A stretch of 23,958 bases of DNA from Deltaproteobacteria bacterium (GTDB taxonomy: Bacteria > JADJOY01), in the NCBI GenBank assembly GCA_016713535.1, contig JADJOY010000051.1, positions 1 through 23,958 of the forward strand, given 5' to 3'. Shown here piece by piece: positions 1-5,592 of this stretch (the stretch's first letter is position 1; every line of letters begins with the position of its first letter). The position numbers and the translations under genes are program-made. The notes under the pieces are model-generated. The model was given only the letters and a program-made list of their open reading frames with translations, was not told the DNA's origin and ran no database searches.

Positions 1-4
1 ATCG

Positions 5-433
5 ATGCGAAGGAACACTTGGCTGTGGGTGGCTTATGTGGCGGCGGTGCTGACGCTGGCAGCGGCGGCGCCGAGCTGGGCGGGGTACGTGCGGGGGCGG
101 GTGACGATCAACGGCAATCCGGCGGCCGATGGATCGCTCGTCACCTGCAAGGACTCGCGAGCGGCGGGGCCGTACCCGAACAGCCTGACGGCGGGCGGCG
201 ACTACTACTGCCAGCCCGAGGCGGTGGCGGGGCCGGTGTCGATCGTGGTGAACGGGATGTCGATGGGCATCTGCCCGATTCCCGTGCCGGCGAGCGGCGA
301 GGTGGTGTGCAACGTCACCTCGACCGGCGGGCCCGGCTGGTGCGGGTCGGTCGGCGAGGTCACCGCGCTCCTCGCGCCGGCGGCGCCGATGCTCGCCGGG
401 GTGATCCGGCGGGGTCGGAGGCGGGGCCGGTGA
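5..433 (+). CDS. Small exported Cys-containing protein (paralogous domain at 8111-9230)
   Basis: A 142-residue protein with a clear Sec signal peptide: basic MRRN start, hydrophobic residues 6-22, and a likely cleavage after SWA near residue 26. The mature part is one small domain with the motifs TINGNPA, a Cys before DSR, PYP, GGDYYC, VSIVVNG and CPIPVP, followed by a Cys-Asn. The same motif order occurs in the C-terminal third of the exported protein at 8111-9230, so the two are paralogues. The pattern resembles carboxypeptidase-regulatory or transthyretin-like beta sandwiches, but that is inference. The C-terminus is a hydrophobic stretch followed by an Arg-rich tail (RRGRRRGR), a layout reminiscent of a sorting or anchoring signal, although no known signal is matched. 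The start ATG lies at the window edge, so upstream neighbours are unseen. Function unknown. Confidence 0.7.
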   Translation: MRRNTWLWVAYVAAVLTLAAAAPSWAGYVRGRVTINGNPAADGSLVTCKDSRAAGPYPNSLTAGGDYYCQPEAVAGPVSIVVNGMSMGICPIPVPASGEVVCNVTSTGGPGWCGSVGEVTALLAPAAPMLAGVIRRGRRRGR

Positions 434-442
434 GGGGGCGGT

Positions 443-510
443 TGTAAAGCACTTGCTATACAAAATCGTAAAGCAACTGCTTTACAAATTTGTACGGCTA
501 CAGCTTTACA
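443..510. repeat. Three tandem 20-bp palindromes, 24-bp period
   Basis: Palindromes lie at 443-462, 467-486 and 491-510. Each has two 9-base arms around a 2-base centre. The first reads TGTAAAGCACTTGCTATACA and the second CGTAAAGCAACTGCTTTACA; the third is TGTACGGCT-AC-AGCTTTACA. Arm mismatches number one, one and two. The spacers are AAAT and AATT, so the starts are exactly 24 bases apart. The block is AT-rich in a region that is otherwise nearly all G and C, and begins 9 bases after the stop of the first gene. It looks like a row of dimeric-regulator operators; a terminator role is less likely because the stems are weak. Confidence 0.75.
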
Positions 511-681
511 GGCCGGTTTGGGCCGGATTCCACCGCGAAAAGCGGCAAAACTGGGCCTCCAGGGCCGGCTTTTCGGGGCATTTCCCGCGGGAAATCGGGC
601 GGAATTCGGGTGAAATCGGGGTGGGTTCGGGGGCGGATCGGGTACGGATTCGGGCGCGATCGGATGGGGTGGGCGCGGACG

Positions 682-710
682 TGGCGGCGGCGAGGGACCG
701 CCGCCCTCCA
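682..710 (-). repeat. Short REP hairpin, GGCGGCG stem class
   Basis: Read on the minus strand, a TGGAGGG head is followed by the hairpin GGCGGCG-GTCCCT-CGCCGCC. The same class recurs at 3589-3616 and 11337-11363. Confidence 0.7.
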
Positions 711-720
711 CCGGGGTGGG

Positions 721-840
721 GGCGGCGTACCGGGATCGACGGGAGAGGCGGTGGTGCGGCGGCGCGGGGGGGGGGGGGGGGCGCGGCGGGGCCCCGGCGG
801 GGGGGGGGGTATCGCCGGTCGCGCGACGCGCGACCCTCCG
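721..840 (-). repeat. Long-form REP interrupted by G tracts
   Basis: The element has the conserved long-form arm (GGGATCGACGGGA near 732, then TATCGCCGG near 810) and ends in the hairpin GGTCGCGCG-T-CGCGCGACC followed by CCTCCG. Where other copies read TCGTCGCGTATCG, this one holds about 45 extra bases with runs of 16 G (766-781) and 11 G (799-809). The insert could be a real G-quadruplex-prone sequence or a sequencing artefact. Confidence 0.6.
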
Positions 841-923
841 GGGGGCGCATCGCGGCGCGGTGCCGTTAGAGTAGGACCGGATCGCGGACTGAGGCCGCCC
901 CAGACCTCGGACGGGTGGGTGAT

Positions 924-1193
924 ATGCGCTGGCAAGACCACCTCACGCGGGACCCGGCGATCTGCGGAGGTCAGCCCGTCATCAAGGGAACGCGCGTGCT
1001 GCTCCGGACGGTGCTCGGGTACCTGGCCACCGGCGACGCGGCGGAGACGATCCTCGCGGACTTTCCCTCGTTGATGGCGGAGGATGTCCGCGCGGTGATC
1101 GCTTTCGCGGCAGGCTCTGCGAGCGAAGACCTCCCCGCTCCGCCGGCCGACCCCTTCGGCGCCCTCTGTGATTCGGCGGCCGTGAGGCTTTGA
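924..1193 (+). CDS. DUF433 family protein
   Basis: An 89-residue protein matching the DUF433 family through DPAICGGQPVIKGTR near the N-terminus, then a predicted helix with a GDAAETIL-like segment, DFPSL and a terminal helix ending in AFAA. DUF433 proteins carry a winged-helix-like fold and are often encoded beside DUF5615 PIN-like proteins, where they are taken as antitoxins; this family-level role is not proven. I chose ATG at 924, so the protein starts MRWQDHLTRDP; a GTG at 915 would add three residues. No DUF5615 partner is adjacent. It converges on a second DUF433 gene with only 16 bases between the two stop codons. Confidence 0.8.
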   Translation: MRWQDHLTRDPAICGGQPVIKGTRVLLRTVLGYLATGDAAETILADFPSLMAEDVRAVIAFAAGSASEDLPAPPADPFGALCDSAAVRL

Positions 1194-1209
1194 GTCCCGA
1201 ACCGCAACC

Positions 1210-1452
1210 TCACGCGGCGTTCTCGCTGGCGATCACGCGCTCCTGGGCGAGCAGCGCGGCGTATTGCAGGCATGCGAGGACGTCTTCCCGTGCGAGTGTC
1301 GGGTAGGCCCGAAGCACCTCGTCGATTCCGTCGCCATTCCCGAGGAGCTGCACGACCAGCCACGCCATGACCCGCGTGCCCTTGATGTGCGCCTGGCCGT
1401 GACAGACGTTGGGATCGACGCCGATTCGGTCGAGGAGGGCAGGGGTGCTCAT
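1210..1452 (-). CDS. DUF433 family protein (second copy)
   Basis: An 80-residue DUF433 protein, recognised by DPNVCHGQAHIKGTRV, the following VVQLLGNGDGIDEVL helix, and AYPTLAREDVLACLQYAA. It is diverged from the copy at 924-1193 (for example CHGQAHIKGTR against CGGQPVIKGTR), so this is not a recent tandem duplication. Its ATG overlaps the TGA of a 15-codon ORF upstream (ATGA), which itself overlaps the stop of the antitoxin-like gene at 1493-1795. This argues for translational coupling in the higBA-led minus-strand run. A PIN-like DUF5615 toxin, its usual partner, is not visible. An antitoxin or DNA-binding role is inferred from the family. Confidence 0.8.
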   Translation of the reverse strand: MSTPALLDRIGVDPNVCHGQAHIKGTRVMAWLVVQLLGNGDGIDEVLRAYPTLAREDVLACLQYAALLAQERVIASENAA

Positions 1453-1496
1453 GCGGTCCCTCCCTGCGAGTACTCGGTCCAGACGAGCTCGGTCAT
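1449..1496 (-). CDS. 15-codon ORF coupled by ATGA overlaps at both ends
   Basis: The frame encodes MTELVWTEYSQGGTA. Its ATG overlaps the TGA of the antitoxin-like gene upstream, and its TGA overlaps the ATG of the DUF433 gene downstream. VWTE near the N-terminus is how many ParE/RelE-type toxins begin, so it may be the stump of a lost toxin gene, or simply a coupling leader for the DUF433 gene. The overlaps are seen directly; both explanations are inference. Confidence 0.35.
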   Translation of the reverse strand: MTELVWTEYSQGGTA

Positions 1497-1795
1497 CGCG
1501 TCCGGCTGAACCGGCGGCGGACCTCTCCGTGAGAGACGACGCGCCCGCTGTCGGCGTCCGCGAGCCCGGCTTCGATCTTCTTCTTCCGGACGTCCACGCG
1601 GTCTTGAGCGCCCAGCGCTGCGTCGATCGCGGGGTCCTCGACCCAGGTGCCGGCGATGTCGCTCAGGTCACGGAGCGGCCGATCGAGCCCGCCGCGTCCC
1701 CGACCGTCGACGAGCGCTTTCGGGGTGGACTCCTCGTGCGGCTTCCGGCGGGCTCGACGGCCTCGACGCGCGGTCTTGTCGACGGTCTTGGGCAT
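1493..1795 (-). CDS. Antitoxin-like protein (type II TA)
   Basis: A 100-residue protein starting MPKTVDKTARR at ATG 1795. The first 30 residues are basic and low in complexity. The middle holds LSDIAGTWVEDPAIDAAL and QDRVD, resembling the C-terminal toxin-wrapping segment of some VapB-type antitoxins. The end, AGLADADSGRVVSHGEV, resembles the C-terminus of ParD/RelB-like antitoxins. It follows higA by 52 bases on the same strand, and its stop overlaps the start of a 15-codon ORF. No complete toxin follows it. The antitoxin assignment rests on remembered motif similarity only. Confidence 0.5.
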   Translation of the reverse strand: MPKTVDKTARRGRRARRKPHEESTPKALVDGRGRGGLDRPLRDLSDIAGTWVEDPAIDAALGAQDRVDVRKKKIEAGLADADSGRVVSHGEVRRRFSRTR

Positions 1796-1847
1796 GCTCG
1801 TCGATCGGGTCGGTGGTTCGGAGGGGGGCGGGTGTGTCGATCGCGGC

Positions 1848-2147
1848 TCAGGCGGCTCGCTCGTGCCAGGGTTTGATGCGCGCGAGGGTCTTTTTGAGGG
1901 CGCGCTGGGCGACCTCGGTGTCGTGGGCGGCCTGGGCGCGTAGCCAGTAGCCGTCGGAGAGGCCGAAAAAGCGGCAGAGCCGCAGGTCGGTGTCTGCGGT
2001 GATGGCGCGCCGGCCGGCGACGATCTCGCCGATCCGCTGCGCCGGCACGCTGATCTCCTTGGCGAGCCGGTACTGCGAGATCTGCATGGGTACGAGGAAC
2101 TCCTCGCGGAGGAGCTCACCCGGGGTGACGGGCTTGGGCGTGGGCAT
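1848..2147 (-). CDS. higA: HigA family antitoxin (XRE HTH)
   Basis: A 99-residue antitoxin of the HigA family. The N-terminus PVTPGELLREEFLVPM is typical, then a helix-turn-helix spans about residues 22-65 (ISQYRLAKEISVPAQRIGEIVAGRRAI in outline), followed by LCRFFGLSDGYWLRAQAAHD, the family's usual helix. HigA neutralises the HigB mRNA interferase and represses the operon. It lies 14 bases downstream of higB on the same strand, in the toxin-first order characteristic of higBA. Length and motifs are complete. The GCGTGATYAA direct repeats ahead of higB are candidate binding sites. Confidence 0.9.
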   Translation of the reverse strand: MPTPKPVTPGELLREEFLVPMQISQYRLAKEISVPAQRIGEIVAGRRAITADTDLRLCRFFGLSDGYWLRAQAAHDTEVAQRALKKTLARIKPWHERAA

Positions 2148-2161
2148 GATGGTGGGTCTCC

Positions 2162-2440
2162 TCAGTGGTAGTCGACGATCTCGACGTCGTGCGCACCCGT
2201 GGAGGTCCAGCGGAAGCAGACGCGGAACTGGTCGTTGATCCGGATGCTGAACTGTCCCTTCCTGTCGCCCCGCAGCGCCTCCAAGCGGTTGCCGGGTGGG
2301 ATGCGGAGGTCGTCGAGGCGACCGGCGATCTCGAGCTGTCGGAGCTTCCGGCGCGCGACCGCCTCGATGGCGACGAACCGCCGGACGCTGTCACCTCGCG
2401 CGAGCGCCTGGGTCTCGCTGCACTTGAACGACGCGATCAC
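2162..2440 (-). CDS. higB: HigB-type toxin (RelE/ParE superfamily mRNA interferase)
   Basis: A 92-residue RelE-fold toxin with the HigB hallmarks: FKCSETQALARGD near the start, RRKLRQLEIAGRLDDLRIPPGNRLEAL in the middle, and the conserved core RKGQFSIRINDQFRVCF with basic and aromatic residues expected of ribosome-dependent mRNA cleavage, ending VEIVDYH. The start is GTG at 2440. It is the first gene of a minus-strand series with higA immediately downstream. Such toxins inhibit translation in the cytoplasm when HigA is degraded. The gene is full length with no lesion seen. Confidence 0.9.
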   Translation of the reverse strand: MIASFKCSETQALARGDSVRRFVAIEAVARRKLRQLEIAGRLDDLRIPPGNRLEALRGDRKGQFSIRINDQFRVCFRWTSTGAHDVEIVDYH

Positions 2441-2447
2441 GTACGAC

Positions 2448-2485
2448 TAGTAACGCTGGGCGTGATTAACGTCAAGCGTGATCAA
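2448..2485 (-). promoter_or_regulatory. Candidate higBA promoter with paired operator-like repeats
   Basis: On the minus strand, TTGACG (2470-2475) and TTACTA (2448-2453) are 16 bases apart, a plausible -35/-10 pair. On the plus strand the direct repeats GCGTGATTAA (2460-2469) and GCGTGATCAA (2476-2485) flank the -35 box with a 16-base period, as expected for HigA autorepression. Initiation about seven bases past the -10 would fall at the GTG start, giving an almost leaderless mRNA. This is inference from sequence. Confidence 0.4.
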
Positions 2486-2510
2486 GGTCGGGGCGCGCTG
2501 AGCACGATTG

Positions 2511-2588
2511 GCGGCGTACCGGGATCGACGGGATGGGTGGTGGTGCGTCGTCGCGTATCGGCGGCCCGCCGGGAGGCGGGCCCTCCGA
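2511..2588 (-). repeat. Long-form REP
   Basis: It has the conserved arm GGGATCGACGGGA, then TGCGTCGTCGCGTATCG, then the hairpin GGCCCGCC-GGGA-GGCGGGCC followed by CTCCG. It ends 17 bases past the stop of the nucleotidyltransferase-like gene. The head (CGGAGGG) reads on the minus strand. Confidence 0.75.
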
Positions 2589-2604
2589 AGGCGGCGGTCG
2601 GGGC

Positions 2605-3138
2605 CTATTCGTCCGGTTCGAGGTCGTGTCCCGTCGCGCGTCGCAGGGCTTCGGCGTGGGTGGCGAGGAAGAGGCGGTCCTTGGGGCGTCCGGCGAGCGC
2701 TTTGGATCGGACGATGTGCTCGAGGGCGGCGGCGGGGATCGAGGTGCCTTCGAGCTCGAACTCGCGGCGGCTCGCCCAGGCCTCGTCGAAGGTGTAGCCG
2801 GACATCACCAGGGACAGGTCCACGCGATAGCGATCGGGGCTGATCGCGCTGACGAGTGCGCGGCGTTCGATCACGCGCTCGGCCAGCAGGCGGTCGAGCG
2901 GTTCGCCGAGCGGTTCACCGGCGGCCTCGAGCGCGAAGCCGGCAGTGCGCGCAGCCGTCCACGCTTCGAGCTCGTTCGCGGGGTCGAGCGGGAGGAAGAG
3001 ATCGCAGTCCTCGGTGCCGAAGAGCGTGCCGGTGTCGTGGCCGTAGAGGTTGGCCGACCACACACCGATGCCGACGAACCGGACGCCTCGGTCGTGGAAC
3101 GCCTTCACGAGCGCGAGCACCGGGTCGGTGATCGTCAT
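2605..3138 (-). CDS. Nucleotidyltransferase-like protein
   Basis: A 177-residue protein. I chose ATG 3138 (MTITDPVLALV), which overlaps the stop of the upstream gene; the frame is open further upstream but that stretch is Arg/Pro-rich shadow. A GIGVWSANLYG segment (about 23-33) followed by TEDCDLFLP (about 42-50, a D-x-D pair at 44 and 46) fits the glycine motif and metal-binding acids of minimal nucleotidyltransferase folds such as the AbiEii/MNT relatives. The C-terminal RSKALAGRPKDRLFL is also typical of that group. Some members are toxins paired with a small partner, others are uncharacterised. The substrate is unknown. It is coupled to a 74-residue gene by a four-base overlap. Confidence 0.65.
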   Translation of the reverse strand: MTITDPVLALVKAFHDRGVRFVGIGVWSANLYGHDTGTLFGTEDCDLFLPLDPANELEAWTAARTAGFALEAAGEPLGEPLDRLLAERVIERRALVSAISPDRYRVDLSLVMSGYTFDEAWASRREFELEGTSIPAAALEHIVRSKALAGRPKDRLFLATHAEALRRATGHDLEPDE

Positions 3139-3359
3139 CGGACGCGGACGACCTTCGCGCGGCGCTCGCGGGCGCGGCGCATTGCGCGCACCACCCAGCT
3201 CTTGTCGGCGCCGTTTCCGTTCTCGGGGAGGGCCTCGACGCGGGCGATGGCTGCCAGATAGGCGGGACCGAGCGTCACCGGGACGGTGCCATCGCCGAGC
3301 GCTTCCTCCCACGCCTCGGGTGGGGCTTCGGGCGGGTGCGGCTCGATCGTGGGTGCCAT
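3135..3359 (-). CDS. Small protein coupled to nucleotidyltransferase-like gene
   Basis: A 74-residue protein starting MAPTIEPHPPEAPPEAW at ATG 3359. It has an acidic Pro-rich N-terminus, a middle segment LGPAYLAAIARVEALP, and a strongly basic C-terminal helix (VRAMRRARERRAKVVRVR). Its TGA overlaps the ATG of the nucleotidyltransferase-like gene (ATGA), so the two are almost certainly co-translated. I do not recognise the family. The position and size suit an antitoxin or accessory partner, but nothing in the sequence proves that. Confidence 0.55.
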   Translation of the reverse strand: MAPTIEPHPPEAPPEAWEEALGDGTVPVTLGPAYLAAIARVEALPENGNGADKSWVVRAMRRARERRAKVVRVR

Positions 3360-3445
3360 GCGCGCGATCTTACCCGCTCGGCCGGCGAGCGGAAGCGGAA
3401 GAACGCGGCGCGGCCCAAGGCGCGCCCGCCTGGCCGGGGATGGGG

Positions 3446-3660
3446 GCGGCGTACTGGGATCGACGGGATCGGCGACGGGGCGTCGTCGCGTATCGGCGGT
3501 CGCGCGACCCTCCGGGGCTGGGATCGCGATCGACGGGCTGGAGGGCCGCGATCCTTCGCGGCCGGGGGGATCGATCGGATCGAACGCTGCGGCGGCGAGG
3601 GACCGCCGCCCTCCAGGGGTGGATCGAGCGGCGTGGAGGGCCGCGATCCTTCGCGGCCGC
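3446..3660. repeat. Cluster of four REP elements
   Basis: This cluster fills the 308-base gap between the small gene and the NUDIX relic. It holds one long-form REP (3446-3515) with the short stem GGTCGCGCGACC; a plus-oriented CTGGAGGG head with hairpin GGCCGCGA-TCCT-TCGCGGCC (3538-3564); a minus-oriented GGCGGCG-stem element (3589-3616); and a second GGCCGCGA element (3634-3660), which ends 8 bases from the relic's stop codon. Three stem classes sit side by side. Confidence 0.8.
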
Positions 3661-3667
3661 GGCCGCG

Positions 3668-3853
3668 CTACCAGGCGGTGGCGAGCCTCGCGTTGCCGCG
3701 GGTCTCGGAGTCGGCGGCGAGGTCGGGGTCGCTGAAGACGGCGTCGATCGAGGGGAAGTTGGCGAGCTGCTGCAGCGTGAACACCGAGGGCGGCATGAGC
3801 GAGAACTCGCCGGCCTCGTCCATGGCGCCGCCCGGGAACACGTGGAAGCCGTG
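3668..3853 (-). pseudogene. Internally deleted relic of the NUDIX gene at 9878-10659
   Basis: The translated relic reads GFHVFPGGAMD directly joined to EAGEFSLMPPSVFTLQQLANFP and on to a terminal RLATAW. Both parts are nearly identical to the NUDIX protein at 9878-10659, but the 462 bases corresponding to 10024-10485 are missing, an exact in-frame loss of 154 codons that removes the catalytic REVFEEAG box. Homology stops abruptly upstream after GFHVF, so the 5' end of the gene is also absent. The relic retains GGGG (3752-3755) where the longer copy has GGG, and so keeps the reading frame the longer copy has lost. It cannot encode an active hydrolase. Confidence 0.85.
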
Positions 3854-4088
3854 GCACGGCCGTCGCCGCCCGAGCCGGTCGGCTACCGCGGCGACGAGCC
3901 GGTCCGCGAAAGATCCGGGGTCGTAACCAGAAACCCGGACTTCGTGGTATCCAGTCCTCGGGTGGCCGTCGCTTCGACGGCGCGGTCGCATCGGTCGCCA
4001 GGATGGGATCACCTGATGACGATGAATATCGGCACGTCGGCTGACCGATCCTCCGAGTGGTGCGCCAGACGAGGACGTTTCATGGGGC
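3854..4088. other. Intergenic region ahead of the porin gene
   Basis: The minus-strand frame of the NUDIX relic stays open to about 4012 but shows no homology to the intact gene, so I read it as unrelated flank. The promoter of the porin-protease operon should lie here. I see no convincing -35/-10 pair or terminator. Confidence 0.4.
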
Positions 4089-5558
4089 GTGCCTTCGCGC
4101 CGCCCCGTGCAGACCGCCGCCGAACGAGGGAGCCTCGACCCGCGGGCGCAGAACCGGCGCCACCGTTTTTCGCGCTCGGCTCCGCCCCCGACGAGGGGAT
4201 GGGCGACCCCGTCGCTCCTGTTGGCGTTGGTGCTCGCTGTACCGGCACGCGCTCAGGTCGGGCGCTTCGACGTGGCCATCAGCTCGGCGCCGAGTCCGGT
4301 GGGCGCGGGCGCCCGGGCCGCCGGAGTCGCCGGTGCGTTCATCGCGCTGGCCGACGACGCCACCGCCGCGTCGTGGAACCCGGGCGGGCTCGTACAGCTC
4401 GAGCGACCGGAAGCGTCCGCGGTGGCACTGGGCGCCTTCCAGTCCGACCGCGTTCCCGATCGAGCCACGGAAGACGAGGATGGATACCGACTCGATCGCG
4501 TGTTCGACGGCGATGCGGCTAGCGGGCGACTCAACTACCTGAGCGCGGCGCTGCCGTTCGCGTGGGCGACCCGAAACGCCGTCGTGTCACTCAACTACCA
4601 ACAGACCTTCGCGTTCGATCGCGGGTTTTCGCTGTACCACGAAGAGACCACCTCCGACTCGCGCCAGACGTCCTCCACGCGCTTCGAACAAGAGGGTGCC
4701 CTCTACGCCGTTTCTCCGGCGTTCGCCGTGGAGCTCACGCCCGAGCTCTCCATCGGATCGGCCGTCAATTTCTGGCTGGACGGTGTGGGACGCTCGACCG
4801 CGTGGAGCAGTCGCTCGGAGTACATCACCACGCTCGAATTCGACGGCACTCGCGAGTCGCACTCCACCGTCTACACGAGGAACGATCTGTTCCGCGGCAC
4901 CAACGCGACCTTCGGCGTGCTGTGGAAGGCGACCACCTCAGCACGCCTCGGTGCGGTGGTGAAGCTGCCGTTCGAGGCCAGCTTCCGCAGCGTGACCGAC
5001 GGGTACACCGATGGAGTCCTCGGGGCGGAGCGGCGCGCGCGGCTACGGATGCACCTGCCGCTGCAGTTCGGCCTCGGTGGGGCGCTCGCGCCGAGCGACG
5101 CGGTGCGGATCTCGCTCGATGTGACGCACGTGCGGTGGGGCGATTTCCGGCTGTCCGACGGTGACTCGAACGAGTACCTGATCAGCGGTGACCCGGTCAG
5201 CACGTCGAATCCGCTTTACCCGCCCGATGGTCCACCAGGTGGCTACCACGTCGACGCGGTCACCACGGTGCGCGCGGGCGCCGAGTACCTGTATCGCGTC
5301 GAGCCGCTCGCGCTCGCGTTCCGGCTCGGCCTGCTCTACGACCCGGAGCCGAGCCGAGGGGTGCCCGAGGACGCCTACGGCGGGGCCGCGGGGTTCGGCG
5401 TGAGCTGGGGATCGGCCAGCTTCGATCTGGCGTATCAGATTCGCGTCGCCCGTCAGGTGGACGGCGTCGCCGTGCTGCGAAATCTGCTCAGCCAACCTAG
5501 AAACACGATCGATTTCGAGCAGCACGATGTTTACGGTTCGGTGATCGTTTACTTCTGA
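4089..5558 (+). CDS. FadL/OmpP1-like outer membrane protein
   Basis: A protein of up to 489 residues. The start is uncertain: GTG at 4089 or 4107 leaves an unusual 30-40 residue extension before the signal peptide core (LLLALVLAVPARAQ, about residues 44-57). The mature protein opens with VGAGARAAGVAGAFIALADDATAASWNPGG, the signature of the FadL/OmpP1 transport family, whose N-terminal hatch sits inside a 14-stranded barrel. The rest alternates beta strands with Tyr/Asp-rich loops and ends in a C-terminal Phe (VIVYF), the usual outer-membrane insertion signal. The family imports hydrophobic compounds; the ligand here is unknown. A protease gene follows 34 bases later, probably in the same operon. 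Confidence 0.85.
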   Translation: MPSRRPVQTAAERGSLDPRAQNRRHRFSRSAPPPTRGWATPSLLLALVLAVPARAQVGRFDVAISSAPSPVGAGARAAGVAGAFIALADDATAASWNPGGLVQLERPEASAVALGAFQSDRVPDRATEDEDGYRLDRVFDGDAASGRLNYLSAALPFAWATRNAVVSLNYQQTFAFDRGFSLYHEETTSDSRQTSSTRFEQEGALYAVSPAFAVELTPELSIGSAVNFWLDGVGRSTAWSSRSEYITTLEFDGTRESHSTVYTRNDLFRGTNATFGVLWKATTSARLGAVVKLPFEASFRSVTDGYTDGVLGAERRARLRMHLPLQFGLGGALAPSDAVRISLDVTHVRWGDFRLSDGDSNEYLISGDPVSTSNPLYPPDGPPGGYHVDAVTTVRAGAEYLYRVEPLALAFRLGLLYDPEPSRGVPEDAYGGAAGFGVSWGSASFDLAYQIRVARQVDGVAVLRNLLSQPRNTIDFEQHDVYGSVIVYF

Positions 5559-5592
5559 CGGCGCGTTCGCCTCGACCACTGATCGTGCCTCG

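Larger units (their letters stand above)
434..923. other. Non-coding region with palindromes and REP hairpins
   Basis: There is no convincing gene in this 490-base gap. It holds three tandem palindromes just after the first gene, about 170 bases of G-rich sequence (511-681) in which I recognise nothing, one short REP hairpin, one long-form REP with unusual G tracts, and then the leader of the DUF433 gene. Open frames across it are low-complexity Arg/Gly/Pro products of GC-rich DNA. Confidence 0.6.

Noticed and set aside
453-1074. Several overlapping open frames across 453-1074
   Set aside because: They read through palindromes, REP hairpins and G tracts, and give low-complexity products; only the DUF433 frame from 924 shows a real family pattern.
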